The notes under the pieces were generated by a model. That model saw nothing but the letters and a program-made list of their open reading frames with translations, ran no database searches and was not told the origin of the DNA. Position numbers and translations under genes: made by a program. Shown in pieces: positions 1 through 5,378 of a stretch of 6,210 nucleotides of DNA; position 1 is the stretch's first letter; every line of letters begins with the position of its first letter. The stretch is from Bacillota bacterium (GTDB lineage Bacteria; Bacillota; Dethiobacteria; DTU022), in the NCBI GenBank assembly GCA_012727685.1, contig JAAYGO010000222.1:1-6210 (forward strand), read 5' to 3'.

Positions 1-543
1 GGGGAACATAACCTTGAAAACGCCCTGGCGGCCACCACGGCAGCCTGGGCTCTGGGGGCCGATGCCTCCGCTGCCGGGCGGATCCTGCGCCGTTTCAGGG
101 GGATCGCCCACCGCCTTGAACCGGTGGCTACGATCAAGGGGGTTGAGTTTATCAATGATTCCAAGGGGACCAACCCCGGCGCCACCATTAAAGCCTTGCG
201 ATCATTTCCCGGGAAAGCGAAGATCCTGATCGCCGGCGGCCATGACAAAGGAAGCGATTTTCAAACCCTGGCCGCGGTGATCCAGGCGGAAGTAAAGCAC
301 CTGGTTCTGCTGGGGGAGACGAAACAAAAACTGGCCGCGGCGGTTGAGAAAGCTGGCTTTAAAGATTATGAACTGGTAAACAGCCTCGAGGAGGCGGTTG
401 CCGCTGCCTGGTCCCGGGCCAAAGCGGGGGACCTGGTGCTCCTCTCACCCGCCTGTGCCAGCTGGGATATGTTTCCCGATTTCGAAGCCCGGGGCAATCT
501 GTTTAAAGAGCTGGTGGCTGCTTTAAAAAAACAGCACTCCTGA
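1..543 (+). CDS. murD: UDP-N-acetylmuramoyl-L-alanine--D-glutamate ligase MurD, C-terminal part (5' truncated by window)
   Basis: MurD is the cytoplasmic ATP-dependent ligase that adds D-glutamate to UDP-MurNAc-L-Ala. The reading frame is open from base 1, so only the last 180 residues are present; the full family length is about 450. The fragment opens with the end of the central Mur-ligase domain (GEHNLENALAA, residues 1-11). The C-terminal domain starts near HRLEPV (37-42). Visible family motifs are NDSKGTNPGAT (52-62), AGGHDKGSDF (78-87) and SPACASWDMFPDFEARG (149-165). By alignment from memory, Lys55, Thr57, Lys83, Ser154 and Phe161 match the E. coli residues Lys319, Thr321, Lys348, Ser415 and Phe422 that contact the substrate. 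The P-loop and carbamylated lysine lie upstream of the window. The gene stops with TGA, 55 nt before the ftsW/spoVE gene, in the usual dcw order. The identification is firm. Confidence 0.96.
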   Translation, partial: GEHNLENALAATTAAWALGADASAAGRILRRFRGIAHRLEPVATIKGVEFINDSKGTNPGATIKALRSFPGKAKILIAGGHDKGSDFQTLAAVIQAEVKHLVLLGETKQKLAAAVEKAGFKDYELVNSLEEAVAAAWSRAKAGDLVLLSPACASWDMFPDFEARGNLFKELVAALKKQHS

Positions 544-584
544 GCCGCCAAGAGGTTGGGGCGGGAAGCAGCCATGATGCTCAG

Positions 585-592
585 AAAGGAGG
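585..592 (+). promoter_or_regulatory. Ribosome binding site of ftsW/spoVE
   Basis: AAAGGAGG is a near-perfect Shine-Dalgarno sequence. It lies 6 nt before GTG 599 and 9 nt before the adjacent in-frame GTG 602, so it supports a GTG start here but does not choose between the two. Confidence 0.8.
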
Positions 593-598
593 CATCTA

Positions 599-1705
599 GT
601 GGTGAAAGAAGATCAACGCCGCGATCCCGATTTTGCCTTGATCCTGGTTGTGCTGCTGCTGCTCGGCATCGGCCTGGTGATGGTTTTCAGCGCCAGCTAT
701 GTTGTCTCCGAGGAAAGCTTCGGCGATCCATACTACTATTTGCGCCGCCAGGGAATCTGGATTGCCCTGGGAGTGGCGGTCATGTTTCTCTTCTCTCACG
801 TCTCCTACTGGCATTTGCGGCGCCTCTCGCTGGTCCTGATTTTAATCAATTTTATCCTCTTGACGCTGGTTTTTACCGGCGCAGGGACTAGCCTGGGGAC
901 AGAGGCGAAGCGCTGGTTGGCTTTCGGGGGATTGACCCTGCAGCCGGCGGAGTTCAGCAAGCTTGCCTTTGTGATTTTTACGGCTGCTTACATGAGCAGC
1001 CGCAGCATACGCATTCAAAAATTCTGGTCGAGCAGTTTTATCCCCCTGGCCCTGCTCGGGGTTGCCTTTGTCTTTATTGTCCTGCAGCCTGACCTGGGGA
1101 CGGCGCTGGTCCTGGCCGCCAATACCTTTCTCATTATTTTGCTGGCCGGGATGCCGCTTAAACAGGCGGTGGCGCTTTCGGTCTTCAGCATCCCGCCGCT
1201 GCTCGCGGTGGCATTTAAAGAAGAGTACCGCAGGCAGCGGTTATTATCTTTTCTCAATCCCTGGGCCGACCCGGGCGATACGGGTTACCAGATTATCCAG
1301 TCCCTGTATGCTTTAGGCCCCGGGCATATTTTCGGCGTGGGGCTGGGACGCAGCCGGCAAAAACTGTACTACCTGCCGGAACCGCACAATGACTTCATCT
1401 TTGCCGTAATCGGCGAGGAGCTGGGCTTTGTGGGGGCCGTGGTTGTGCTACTGCTGTTTTTTGTCCTGATCTGGCGCGGTTTAAAGATCGCCCTCACGGC
1501 GCCGGACACCTTCGGCAGCCTGCTGGCCGCCGGCATTACCGGGATGATCGCCATACAGGCCCTGGTCAATATTGCAGTGGTCACCGGTTCGCTGCCGGTG
1601 ACCGGGATTAACCTGCCTCTAATCAGCGCCGGCGGCAGTTCGGTGGTTTTCACCCTGATGGGTGTGGGGATTTTGTTAAACATTTCGCGCCATTGCCGGC
1701 AATAG
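599..1705 (+). CDS. ftsW: SEDS-family peptidoglycan glycosyltransferase FtsW/SpoVE
   Basis: This is a 368-residue polytopic membrane protein of the SEDS (FtsW/RodA/SpoVE) family, which polymerises lipid II into glycan strands together with a class B PBP. A short charged cytoplasmic tail (1-11) is followed by the first membrane segment (about 12-36). Other hydrophobic segments lie near 51-68, 76-95, 120-134, 146-163, 165-184, 188-206, 265-292, 305-330 and 340-362. Conserved SEDS motifs are present: RWLAFGGLTLQPAEFSK (105-121), QPDLGT (163-168), FLNPWADPGDTGYQ (218-231), EPHNDFIFAVIGEELG (261-276) and LPLISAGGSS (339-348). Asp265 in the PHNDFIFA motif matches the aspartate shown to be essential in RodA/FtsW. 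The place between murD and murG is that of ftsW in most bacteria and of spoVE in Bacillus. Sequence alone does not tell vegetative FtsW from sporulation-specific SpoVE. GTG 602 is an equally possible start, one residue shorter. Confidence 0.94.
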   Translation: MVKEDQRRDPDFALILVVLLLLGIGLVMVFSASYVVSEESFGDPYYYLRRQGIWIALGVAVMFLFSHVSYWHLRRLSLVLILINFILLTLVFTGAGTSLGTEAKRWLAFGGLTLQPAEFSKLAFVIFTAAYMSSRSIRIQKFWSSSFIPLALLGVAFVFIVLQPDLGTALVLAANTFLIILLAGMPLKQAVALSVFSIPPLLAVAFKEEYRRQRLLSFLNPWADPGDTGYQIIQSLYALGPGHIFGVGLGRSRQKLYYLPEPHNDFIFAVIGEELGFVGAVVVLLLFFVLIWRGLKIALTAPDTFGSLLAAGITGMIAIQALVNIAVVTGSLPVTGINLPLISAGGSSVVFTLMGVGILLNISRHCRQ

Positions 1706-1722
1706 GCACAGAAAAGCAGGGG

Positions 1723-1729
1723 AAAGGGG
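1723..1729 (+). promoter_or_regulatory. Ribosome binding site deciding the murG start
   Basis: AAAGGGG lies 6 nt before ATG 1736 but only 3 nt before the in-frame GTG 1733. The spacing favours ATG 1736 as the true start. Confidence 0.6.
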
Positions 1730-1735
1730 TTTGTG

Positions 1736-2845
1736 ATGCGCTTACTGATCAGCGGGGGAGGGACAGGTGGCCATATCTACCCGGCCCTGGCCCTGGCTAG
1801 ATATGCTCTCTCTGCAGATAAGGATACCGCCGTGCTCTTTGTGGGCACGGAAAGGGGCCTGGAAAGCAAGATCGTGCCGCAAGCCGGTTTCCGCCTCGAA
1901 ACCATACCGGCCATGGGATTTCAGCGGCGATTGAAACAGGTGATCCCGGTACTGGCCGTCTCTAAAGCGGGATTGGCGCGCGCCAGAAAGATTATCAGGG
2001 AGTTTAAACCCGATGTGGTGCTGGGCACGGGCGGCTATGTCTCTGCCCCGGTGGTGCTGGCCGCGGTGCTGGCGCGCCGGCCGGCGGTGATTCATGAACA
2101 AAATGCCCTGCCCGGGCTGGCTAACCGGCTCCTGGCTCCCCTGGTCAGCCGGGTCTGCCTCTCTTTTGCTGAAACGGGAAGGCGGCTCTCCTTTTTAAGT
2201 AAAACCGTGGTCACCGGGAATCCGAGAGCCAGCGAGGTGGCGGCCGCCAGCCGGGAAGAAGGGCTTAAGGCACTGGGCCTCCACCCGGATCGCCGCACCA
2301 TCCTGGCTTATGGCGGCAGCCGCGGGGCCCTGCAGATCAACAAGGTGATGGTCAACTATATCCGCGAATGCGGCTTGCCGCCGCGCTCGCAACTGCTCTA
2401 TATTACCGGTGATATTTACTATGAACAGGTCATGGACGAGCTGGGGCCGATCCCGGTAGGGGTGAAGGTGCTCCCATATTTAAACAATATGCCGGCCGCC
2501 CTGGCTGCGGCGGATCTGCTGATCACCCGCAGCGGGGCCACCACCCTGGCGGAGATTACCGCCCTCGGCATCCCGGCGCTGCTCATTCCTTCACCCAATG
2601 TGGTGAACAATCACCAGTATTATAACGCCCGCCTGCTGGCCGATCGGGGGGCAGCGCTGTTGATCAATGAACCGGATTTCAACCATCTCCGGTTGCACCG
2701 CGAGATAGAGCGGCTCTGGTCCGAACCGGAGCGGCTGGCCCGGATGGCCCGGGCTTCGAAAAAAATGGGCATACCCGATGCCGCTGCCCGCCTTTACGAT
2801 TGCCTGGTGGCGGTGCAAAAAAAGCAGGCCAGGGGTGGGAATTGA
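1736..2845 (+). CDS. murG: UDP-GlcNAc:undecaprenyl-PP-MurNAc-pentapeptide GlcNAc transferase MurG
   Basis: MurG is a GT28/GT-B glycosyltransferase that acts on the inner face of the membrane and converts lipid I to lipid II. From ATG 1736 the protein has 369 residues, the normal family length. The N-terminal glycine-rich loop SGGGTGGHIYPALA (6-19) binds the lipid-linked pyrophosphate. The other N-domain motifs are LGTGGYVSAPVVLAA (96-110) and IHEQNALPGLANR (119-131). The C-terminal Rossmann domain starts near TGNPRASEV (160-168). It carries YGGSRGALQINK (192-203), LPYLNNMPAALAAAD (246-260), and the UDP-GlcNAc-binding stretch starting SGATTLAEITALGIPALLIP (266-285), which continues to the NNHQYYNA element (291-298). 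The start is 30 nt after the ftsW stop, so co-transcription is likely. A GTG at 1733 would add one Met but is too close to the ribosome binding site. The identification is firm. Confidence 0.97.
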   Translation: MRLLISGGGTGGHIYPALALARYALSADKDTAVLFVGTERGLESKIVPQAGFRLETIPAMGFQRRLKQVIPVLAVSKAGLARARKIIREFKPDVVLGTGGYVSAPVVLAAVLARRPAVIHEQNALPGLANRLLAPLVSRVCLSFAETGRRLSFLSKTVVTGNPRASEVAAASREEGLKALGLHPDRRTILAYGGSRGALQINKVMVNYIRECGLPPRSQLLYITGDIYYEQVMDELGPIPVGVKVLPYLNNMPAALAAADLLITRSGATTLAEITALGIPALLIPSPNVVNNHQYYNARLLADRGAALLINEPDFNHLRLHREIERLWSEPERLARMARASKKMGIPDAAARLYDCLVAVQKKQARGGN

Positions 2846-2931
2846 GCAGAAAAACGATCGGGAAAAGCGCTTGGCATGGGGCGAGCGGACACTGGAATTC
2901 TGTTCTAACCGTTTCATCGCTGCATGCATAT

Positions 2932-2940
2932 CATATACTA
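2932..2940 (+). promoter_or_regulatory. Possible -10 element in the murG-murB gap
   Basis: The 116-nt gap between murG and murB is locally AT-rich at 2922-2947. It contains TATACT (2934-2939), five of six matches to the sigma-A -10 hexamer. Read as CATATACTA (2932-2940) it also fits the sigma-K -10 pattern CATANNNTA. Neither reading has a good -35: GTTTCA at 2911-2916, with 17-nt spacing, matches only three of six. A promoter giving separate expression of murB-murA is possible but weakly supported. Confidence 0.25.
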
Positions 2941-2947
2941 GCTTTGT

Positions 2948-2955
2948 AGGAGGAG
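2948..2955 (+). promoter_or_regulatory. Ribosome binding site deciding the TTG start of murB
   Basis: AGGAGGAG is a very strong Shine-Dalgarno sequence ending 6 nt before TTG 2962. It fixes the unusual TTG start: the next in-frame ATG is 20 codons inside and would remove part of the MurB N-terminus. Confidence 0.85.
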
Positions 2956-2961
2956 CTCACA

Positions 2962-3861
2962 TTGGACCTGGAGCGGGAGTTAGGAAGTAAACTGCTGAAC
3001 GGAATCAAGATCAACGAACCGATGTCCCTGCATACTTCGTGGAAAGTGGGCGGCCCGGCAGATTATTTTCTTATTCCGGCAAGCCAAGGTGAATTGGTTG
3101 ACATTGTCCGCTATGCCTCGGATCATGATCTGCCCTTATTTGTTTTTGGGAACGGCACCAACCTCCTGGTGCGGGACGGCGGGATCAGGGGATTGGTTGT
3201 ACATATGGGGGCACCGTTTCATTATATCCACTGGGAAAAGAACGGGCTCGTGGCCGGAGCGGGCACCCCGATGCCGCAGCTTGCCCGTGCGGCAGCGCAT
3301 AAGGGACTGGCCGGCCTTGAATATGCCGGCGGCATACCCGGCTCCCTGGGAGGAGCACTGGTCATGAATGCCGGGGCTTATGGCAGTTATACCGGACAAC
3401 TGGTTAAGGATGTTACCCTGGTCGGTCCCGATGGAAACATTTTTCGCCTGGGCCGGGAGAAACTGGATTTTGGCTACCGGTGCAGCAATCTGGCCGGAGC
3501 CGGCATCATCACCGGGGCACGGTTGAAGCTGGAGGAAGGGGATCCGGCTGAACTGGAAAGCAGGGTTGAATTTTTCCTGGCGGAACGCCGCCGGCGCCAT
3601 CCGCAGTTGCCCAGCGCCGGCAGCGTCTTTCGCAATCTCCCGGACCGGCCGGCCGGCCGGCTTATCGAAGCGGCCGGCGGCAAGGGCATGAGAGTTGGAG
3701 ACGCCTGCGTCTCGGAGCAACACGCGAATTTTATTGTCAATCTGGGTAGAGCGACCGCTTCCGATATTCTGGACTTAATCGGGGCGGTGCAGAGACTGGT
3801 GAAAGAGCGGTTCGGGATCGAGCTTCAACCGGAGGTTAAGGTTGTCGGCGAAGAGAAATAA
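2962..3861 (+). CDS. murB: UDP-N-acetylenolpyruvoylglucosamine reductase MurB
   Basis: MurB is the cytoplasmic FAD enzyme that uses NADPH to reduce the enolpyruvyl ether made by MurA to UDP-MurNAc. The protein has 299 residues, the short form typical of Firmicutes (type II MurB). The FAD-binding domain carries HTSWKVGGPADYFLIP (24-39), VFGNGTNLLVRDGGIRG (61-77) and GLEYAGGIPGSLGGALVMNAGAYG (starting at 118). Family key residues are visible: Arg173 in FGYR, Ser221 in PSAGSVFRN (the proton donor) and Glu291 in LQPEV. The C-terminal substrate domain also has AGRLIEAAGGKG (231-242) and VSEQHANFIVN (250-260). The TTG start is set by the strong ribosome binding site. The gene lies 116 nt after murG and just before murA, so the first two committed steps of UDP-MurNAc synthesis are encoded side by side. 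The identification is firm. Confidence 0.97.
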   Translation: MDLERELGSKLLNGIKINEPMSLHTSWKVGGPADYFLIPASQGELVDIVRYASDHDLPLFVFGNGTNLLVRDGGIRGLVVHMGAPFHYIHWEKNGLVAGAGTPMPQLARAAAHKGLAGLEYAGGIPGSLGGALVMNAGAYGSYTGQLVKDVTLVGPDGNIFRLGREKLDFGYRCSNLAGAGIITGARLKLEEGDPAELESRVEFFLAERRRRHPQLPSAGSVFRNLPDRPAGRLIEAAGGKGMRVGDACVSEQHANFIVNLGRATASDILDLIGAVQRLVKERFGIELQPEVKVVGEEK

Positions 3862-3862
3862 C

Positions 3863-3867
3863 GGGAG
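3863..3867 (+). promoter_or_regulatory. Ribosome binding site deciding the murA start
   Basis: GGGAG just after the murB stop lies 8 nt before GTG 3876. The alternative GTG 3867 overlaps this motif and has no good Shine-Dalgarno sequence of its own, so 3876 is preferred. Confidence 0.5.
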
Positions 3868-3875
3868 TGGGGCTT

Positions 3876-5135
3876 GTGGCTGGTTATTTAATTCAAGGGG
3901 GCCGGACGCTTCGGGGTAAAATTACGGTCCATGGGGCAAAGAACTCCGTATTGCCGATCCTGGCGGCTTCGCTATTGAACAGGAGCCCTGAGCCCATCCG
4001 GCTCGAGGGAGTGCCGGACCTCTATGATGTGCGGGCGATGCTTTCAATCCTGGCCAACCTGGGTGTGCAGTCAACCAGTCAAGGCTCGGACATTGTATTG
4101 CGCACCGACCAGGCCGATTGTTACCATGTCCCGGAGTTTTTGATGCGTGAAATGCGCTCCAGCATTTTCCTCCTGGGGCCCCTGCTGGGCCGCTTCGGGA
4201 AGGCCAGCGTCTGCTACCCGGGCGGTTGTGCCATCGGCAAACGGCCCATCGACCTGCACTTGTCGGGGCTCCAGGCGCTGGGTGCGATCATCGAGGAAAA
4301 AGACGGCTACATTCATGCCCGCGGCAAGCTGCGCGGGGCGACGATTACCTTAGCTTATCCCAGCGTCGGAGCTACGGAAAACCTGATCCTGGCCGCTGTG
4401 CTGGCCAGGGGGGTTACGATCATTCAAAATGCCGCCCGCGAACCTGAAATTGAAGATCTCCAGAATTTTCTTAATAAAATGGGTGCGGCGGTGGAAGGGG
4501 CAGGGAGCCATACCATCACCATTAAAGGGGTTCACGAACTGGGAGGCGCCAGCTACAAGGTCTATCCCGACCGGATCGCTGCCGGGACCTATTTAATCGC
4601 CGCGGCCATTACCGGCGGGCAGGTCACGCTGCTAGACGCCTACCCGGAGCACCTGCAGTCTCTGCTGCAGCTCTTCGTGCAGGCGGGCCTGGAACCGAAA
4701 ATTGATGGACACAGCATAACCCTGGAAGGAAAGCCGCTGAAGGCCGTCCCCGAGGTGGTGACAGAGCCTTTTCCCGGTTTTCCCACGGATTTGCAACCGC
4801 CCCTTATGACGATGCTGGCGTTATGCCACGGTGTGAGCAGGGTGGTGGAGAAGGTTTTCCCGGAACGGTTTCATCATGTGCCCCAGTTGAATAAAATAGG
4901 GGCGCGGATCAGCCTGCGCGGGAACACGGCCACCATTCATGGCGTGCGGCGCTTGTATGGCGTTACGGTGCGCGCCACCGATTTAAGGGCGGGAGCGGCC
5001 CTGGTGCTGGCGGGTTTGGCCGCGCGAGGCGAGACCTATGTGAGCGACATCAAGCATATTGAACGGGGCTATGAGAATATCCACCTCGCTCTAAACTCAC
5101 TGGGGGCCCGGATTGAACGGGTTGCCTCCACCTAA
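3876..5135 (+). CDS. murA: UDP-N-acetylglucosamine 1-carboxyvinyltransferase MurA
   Basis: MurA transfers enolpyruvate from PEP to UDP-GlcNAc, the first committed step of peptidoglycan synthesis in the cytoplasm. From GTG 3876 it has 419 residues, normal for the family, and begins MAGYLIQGGRTLRG as MurA proteins usually do; GTG 3867 would add three residues. Numbered from 3876, the key sites are GAKN (20-23, with Lys22 and Asn23), MRSSIFLLGPLLGRFG (93-108), and the active-site loop PGGCAIGKRPIDLH (115-128) with catalytic Cys118 and Arg123. Next come PSVGATENLILAA (162-174), REPEIEDLQNFLNKMGA (188-204), PFPGFPTDLQ (298-307, with Asp305) and TDLRAGAALVLAGL (368-381, with Arg371). The catalytic Cys is the one fosfomycin alkylates, so the enzyme is predicted to be sensitive. 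The gap after murB is 14 nt, so the two are co-transcribed. Firmicutes often have a second murA elsewhere. Confidence 0.97.
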   Translation: MAGYLIQGGRTLRGKITVHGAKNSVLPILAASLLNRSPEPIRLEGVPDLYDVRAMLSILANLGVQSTSQGSDIVLRTDQADCYHVPEFLMREMRSSIFLLGPLLGRFGKASVCYPGGCAIGKRPIDLHLSGLQALGAIIEEKDGYIHARGKLRGATITLAYPSVGATENLILAAVLARGVTIIQNAAREPEIEDLQNFLNKMGAAVEGAGSHTITIKGVHELGGASYKVYPDRIAAGTYLIAAAITGGQVTLLDAYPEHLQSLLQLFVQAGLEPKIDGHSITLEGKPLKAVPEVVTEPFPGFPTDLQPPLMTMLALCHGVSRVVEKVFPERFHHVPQLNKIGARISLRGNTATIHGVRRLYGVTVRATDLRAGAALVLAGLAARGETYVSDIKHIERGYENIHLALNSLGARIERVAST

Positions 5136-5139
5136 AGGG

Positions 5140-5296
5140 ATGGCGCGGCAGCGACGGAAAGGGCGGCGCTCTCCTTTGCGCCATGTTGGGGACAAGCCCT
5201 ATGCCCGGTCCAGAGTGTATCCTCGATGTGCGTAGCGGAGAGAGGGCGATTGTTGTTTATGCCGAGGCCGGAGAGGAGGTGCAGCAGGAAAAATAA
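5140..5296 (+). pseudogene. Probable internally deleted, frameshifted remnant of ftsQ/divIB
   Basis: No intact gene lies between murA and ftsA, where ftsQ/divIB is usual in this type of cluster. Two short reading frames look like the two ends of such a gene. Frame 1 begins at ATG 5140, 4 nt after the murA stop, and reads MARQRRKGRRSPLRHV, like the basic cytoplasmic tail of FtsQ, but stops at TAG 5233-5235 with no membrane segment. Frame 2 has only ATG 5183 as an upstream start, without a ribosome binding site. It reads ILDVRSGERAIVVY followed by an acidic tail to TAA 5294-5296, resembling the last beta-strand and tail of clostridial FtsQ. A normal FtsQ/DivIB has about 230-280 residues, so the transmembrane, POTRA and most of the beta domain would be missing. 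The end sequences are short and the match is by pattern from memory; it could be unrelated intergenic DNA. Confidence 0.4.
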
Positions 5297-5304
5297 TAAT
5301 ATCA

Positions 5305-5333
5305 AAAGGGAATAGTTGACTTATGTTGAATTT
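5305..5333 (+). promoter_or_regulatory. Candidate sigma-H promoter of ftsA
   Basis: The -35 element AAAGGGAAT (5305-5313) matches the Bacillus sigma-H consensus RNAGGAWWW at eight of nine positions. An 11-nt spacer leads to the -10 element GTTGAAT (5325-5331), a full match to RNNGAAT, followed by TT. The site sits in a stretch of about 23% GC (5288-5340) in an otherwise GC-rich window. It lies 45 nt before the ftsA start, with a predicted transcription start near 5338-5340. In B. subtilis ftsA-ftsZ is known to have a sigma-H promoter used at the onset of sporulation, which makes this placement credible. An overlapping TTGACT (5316-5321) has no good sigma-A -10 at 16-18 nt. Confidence 0.6.
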
Positions 5334-5365
5334 ACTTAGATGGTGGATGGCGTAAGGGATGGGCT

Positions 5366-5373
5366 AAGGGGGA
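5366..5373 (+). promoter_or_regulatory. Ribosome binding site of ftsA
   Basis: AAGGGGGA ends 5 nt before ATG 5379 and sets the start of ftsA. Confidence 0.7.
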
Positions 5374-5378
5374 TAGAA

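Noticed and set aside
2842..2949. A 35-codon frame starting at a TTG that overlaps the murG stop (TTGA), as a coupled small gene.
   Set aside because: The peptide has no recognisable motif or membrane segment, the upstream G-rich stretch is a poor Shine-Dalgarno match, and the frame ends at the murB ribosome binding site. It is probably chance.
3643..3680. Run of CCGG/GGCCGG repeats within murB.
   Set aside because: It encodes the conserved DRPAGRLIEAAGG stretch with GC-rich codons; no reason to call it a separate repeat.
3136..3723. Long minus-strand reading frame of 195 codons opposite murB.
   Set aside because: It lies wholly inside a well-supported MurB gene, shows no family motif, and long antisense frames are expected by chance in GC-rich coding DNA.
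5165..5182. Inverted repeat GGCGC, 8-nt loop, GCGCC after murA, as a possible terminator.
   Set aside because: The stem is only 5 bp and is followed by ATGTTGGGG, not a T-tract, so it does not look like an intrinsic terminator.
5297..5344. Sigma-A promoter built on TTGACT (5316-5321) before ftsA.
   Set aside because: The only -10-like hexamers downstream (TTAGAT, TAGATG) are 14-15 nt away, too close; the sigma-H reading of the same region fits better.
5324..5356. A 10-codon reading frame, MLNLLRWWMA, with tandem Trp codons before ftsA, resembling a trp-type leader peptide.
   Set aside because: Its start overlaps the -10 region of the candidate sigma-H promoter, so a transcript from there would not include it. 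It has no well-spaced ribosome binding site, and no attenuator hairpins follow.
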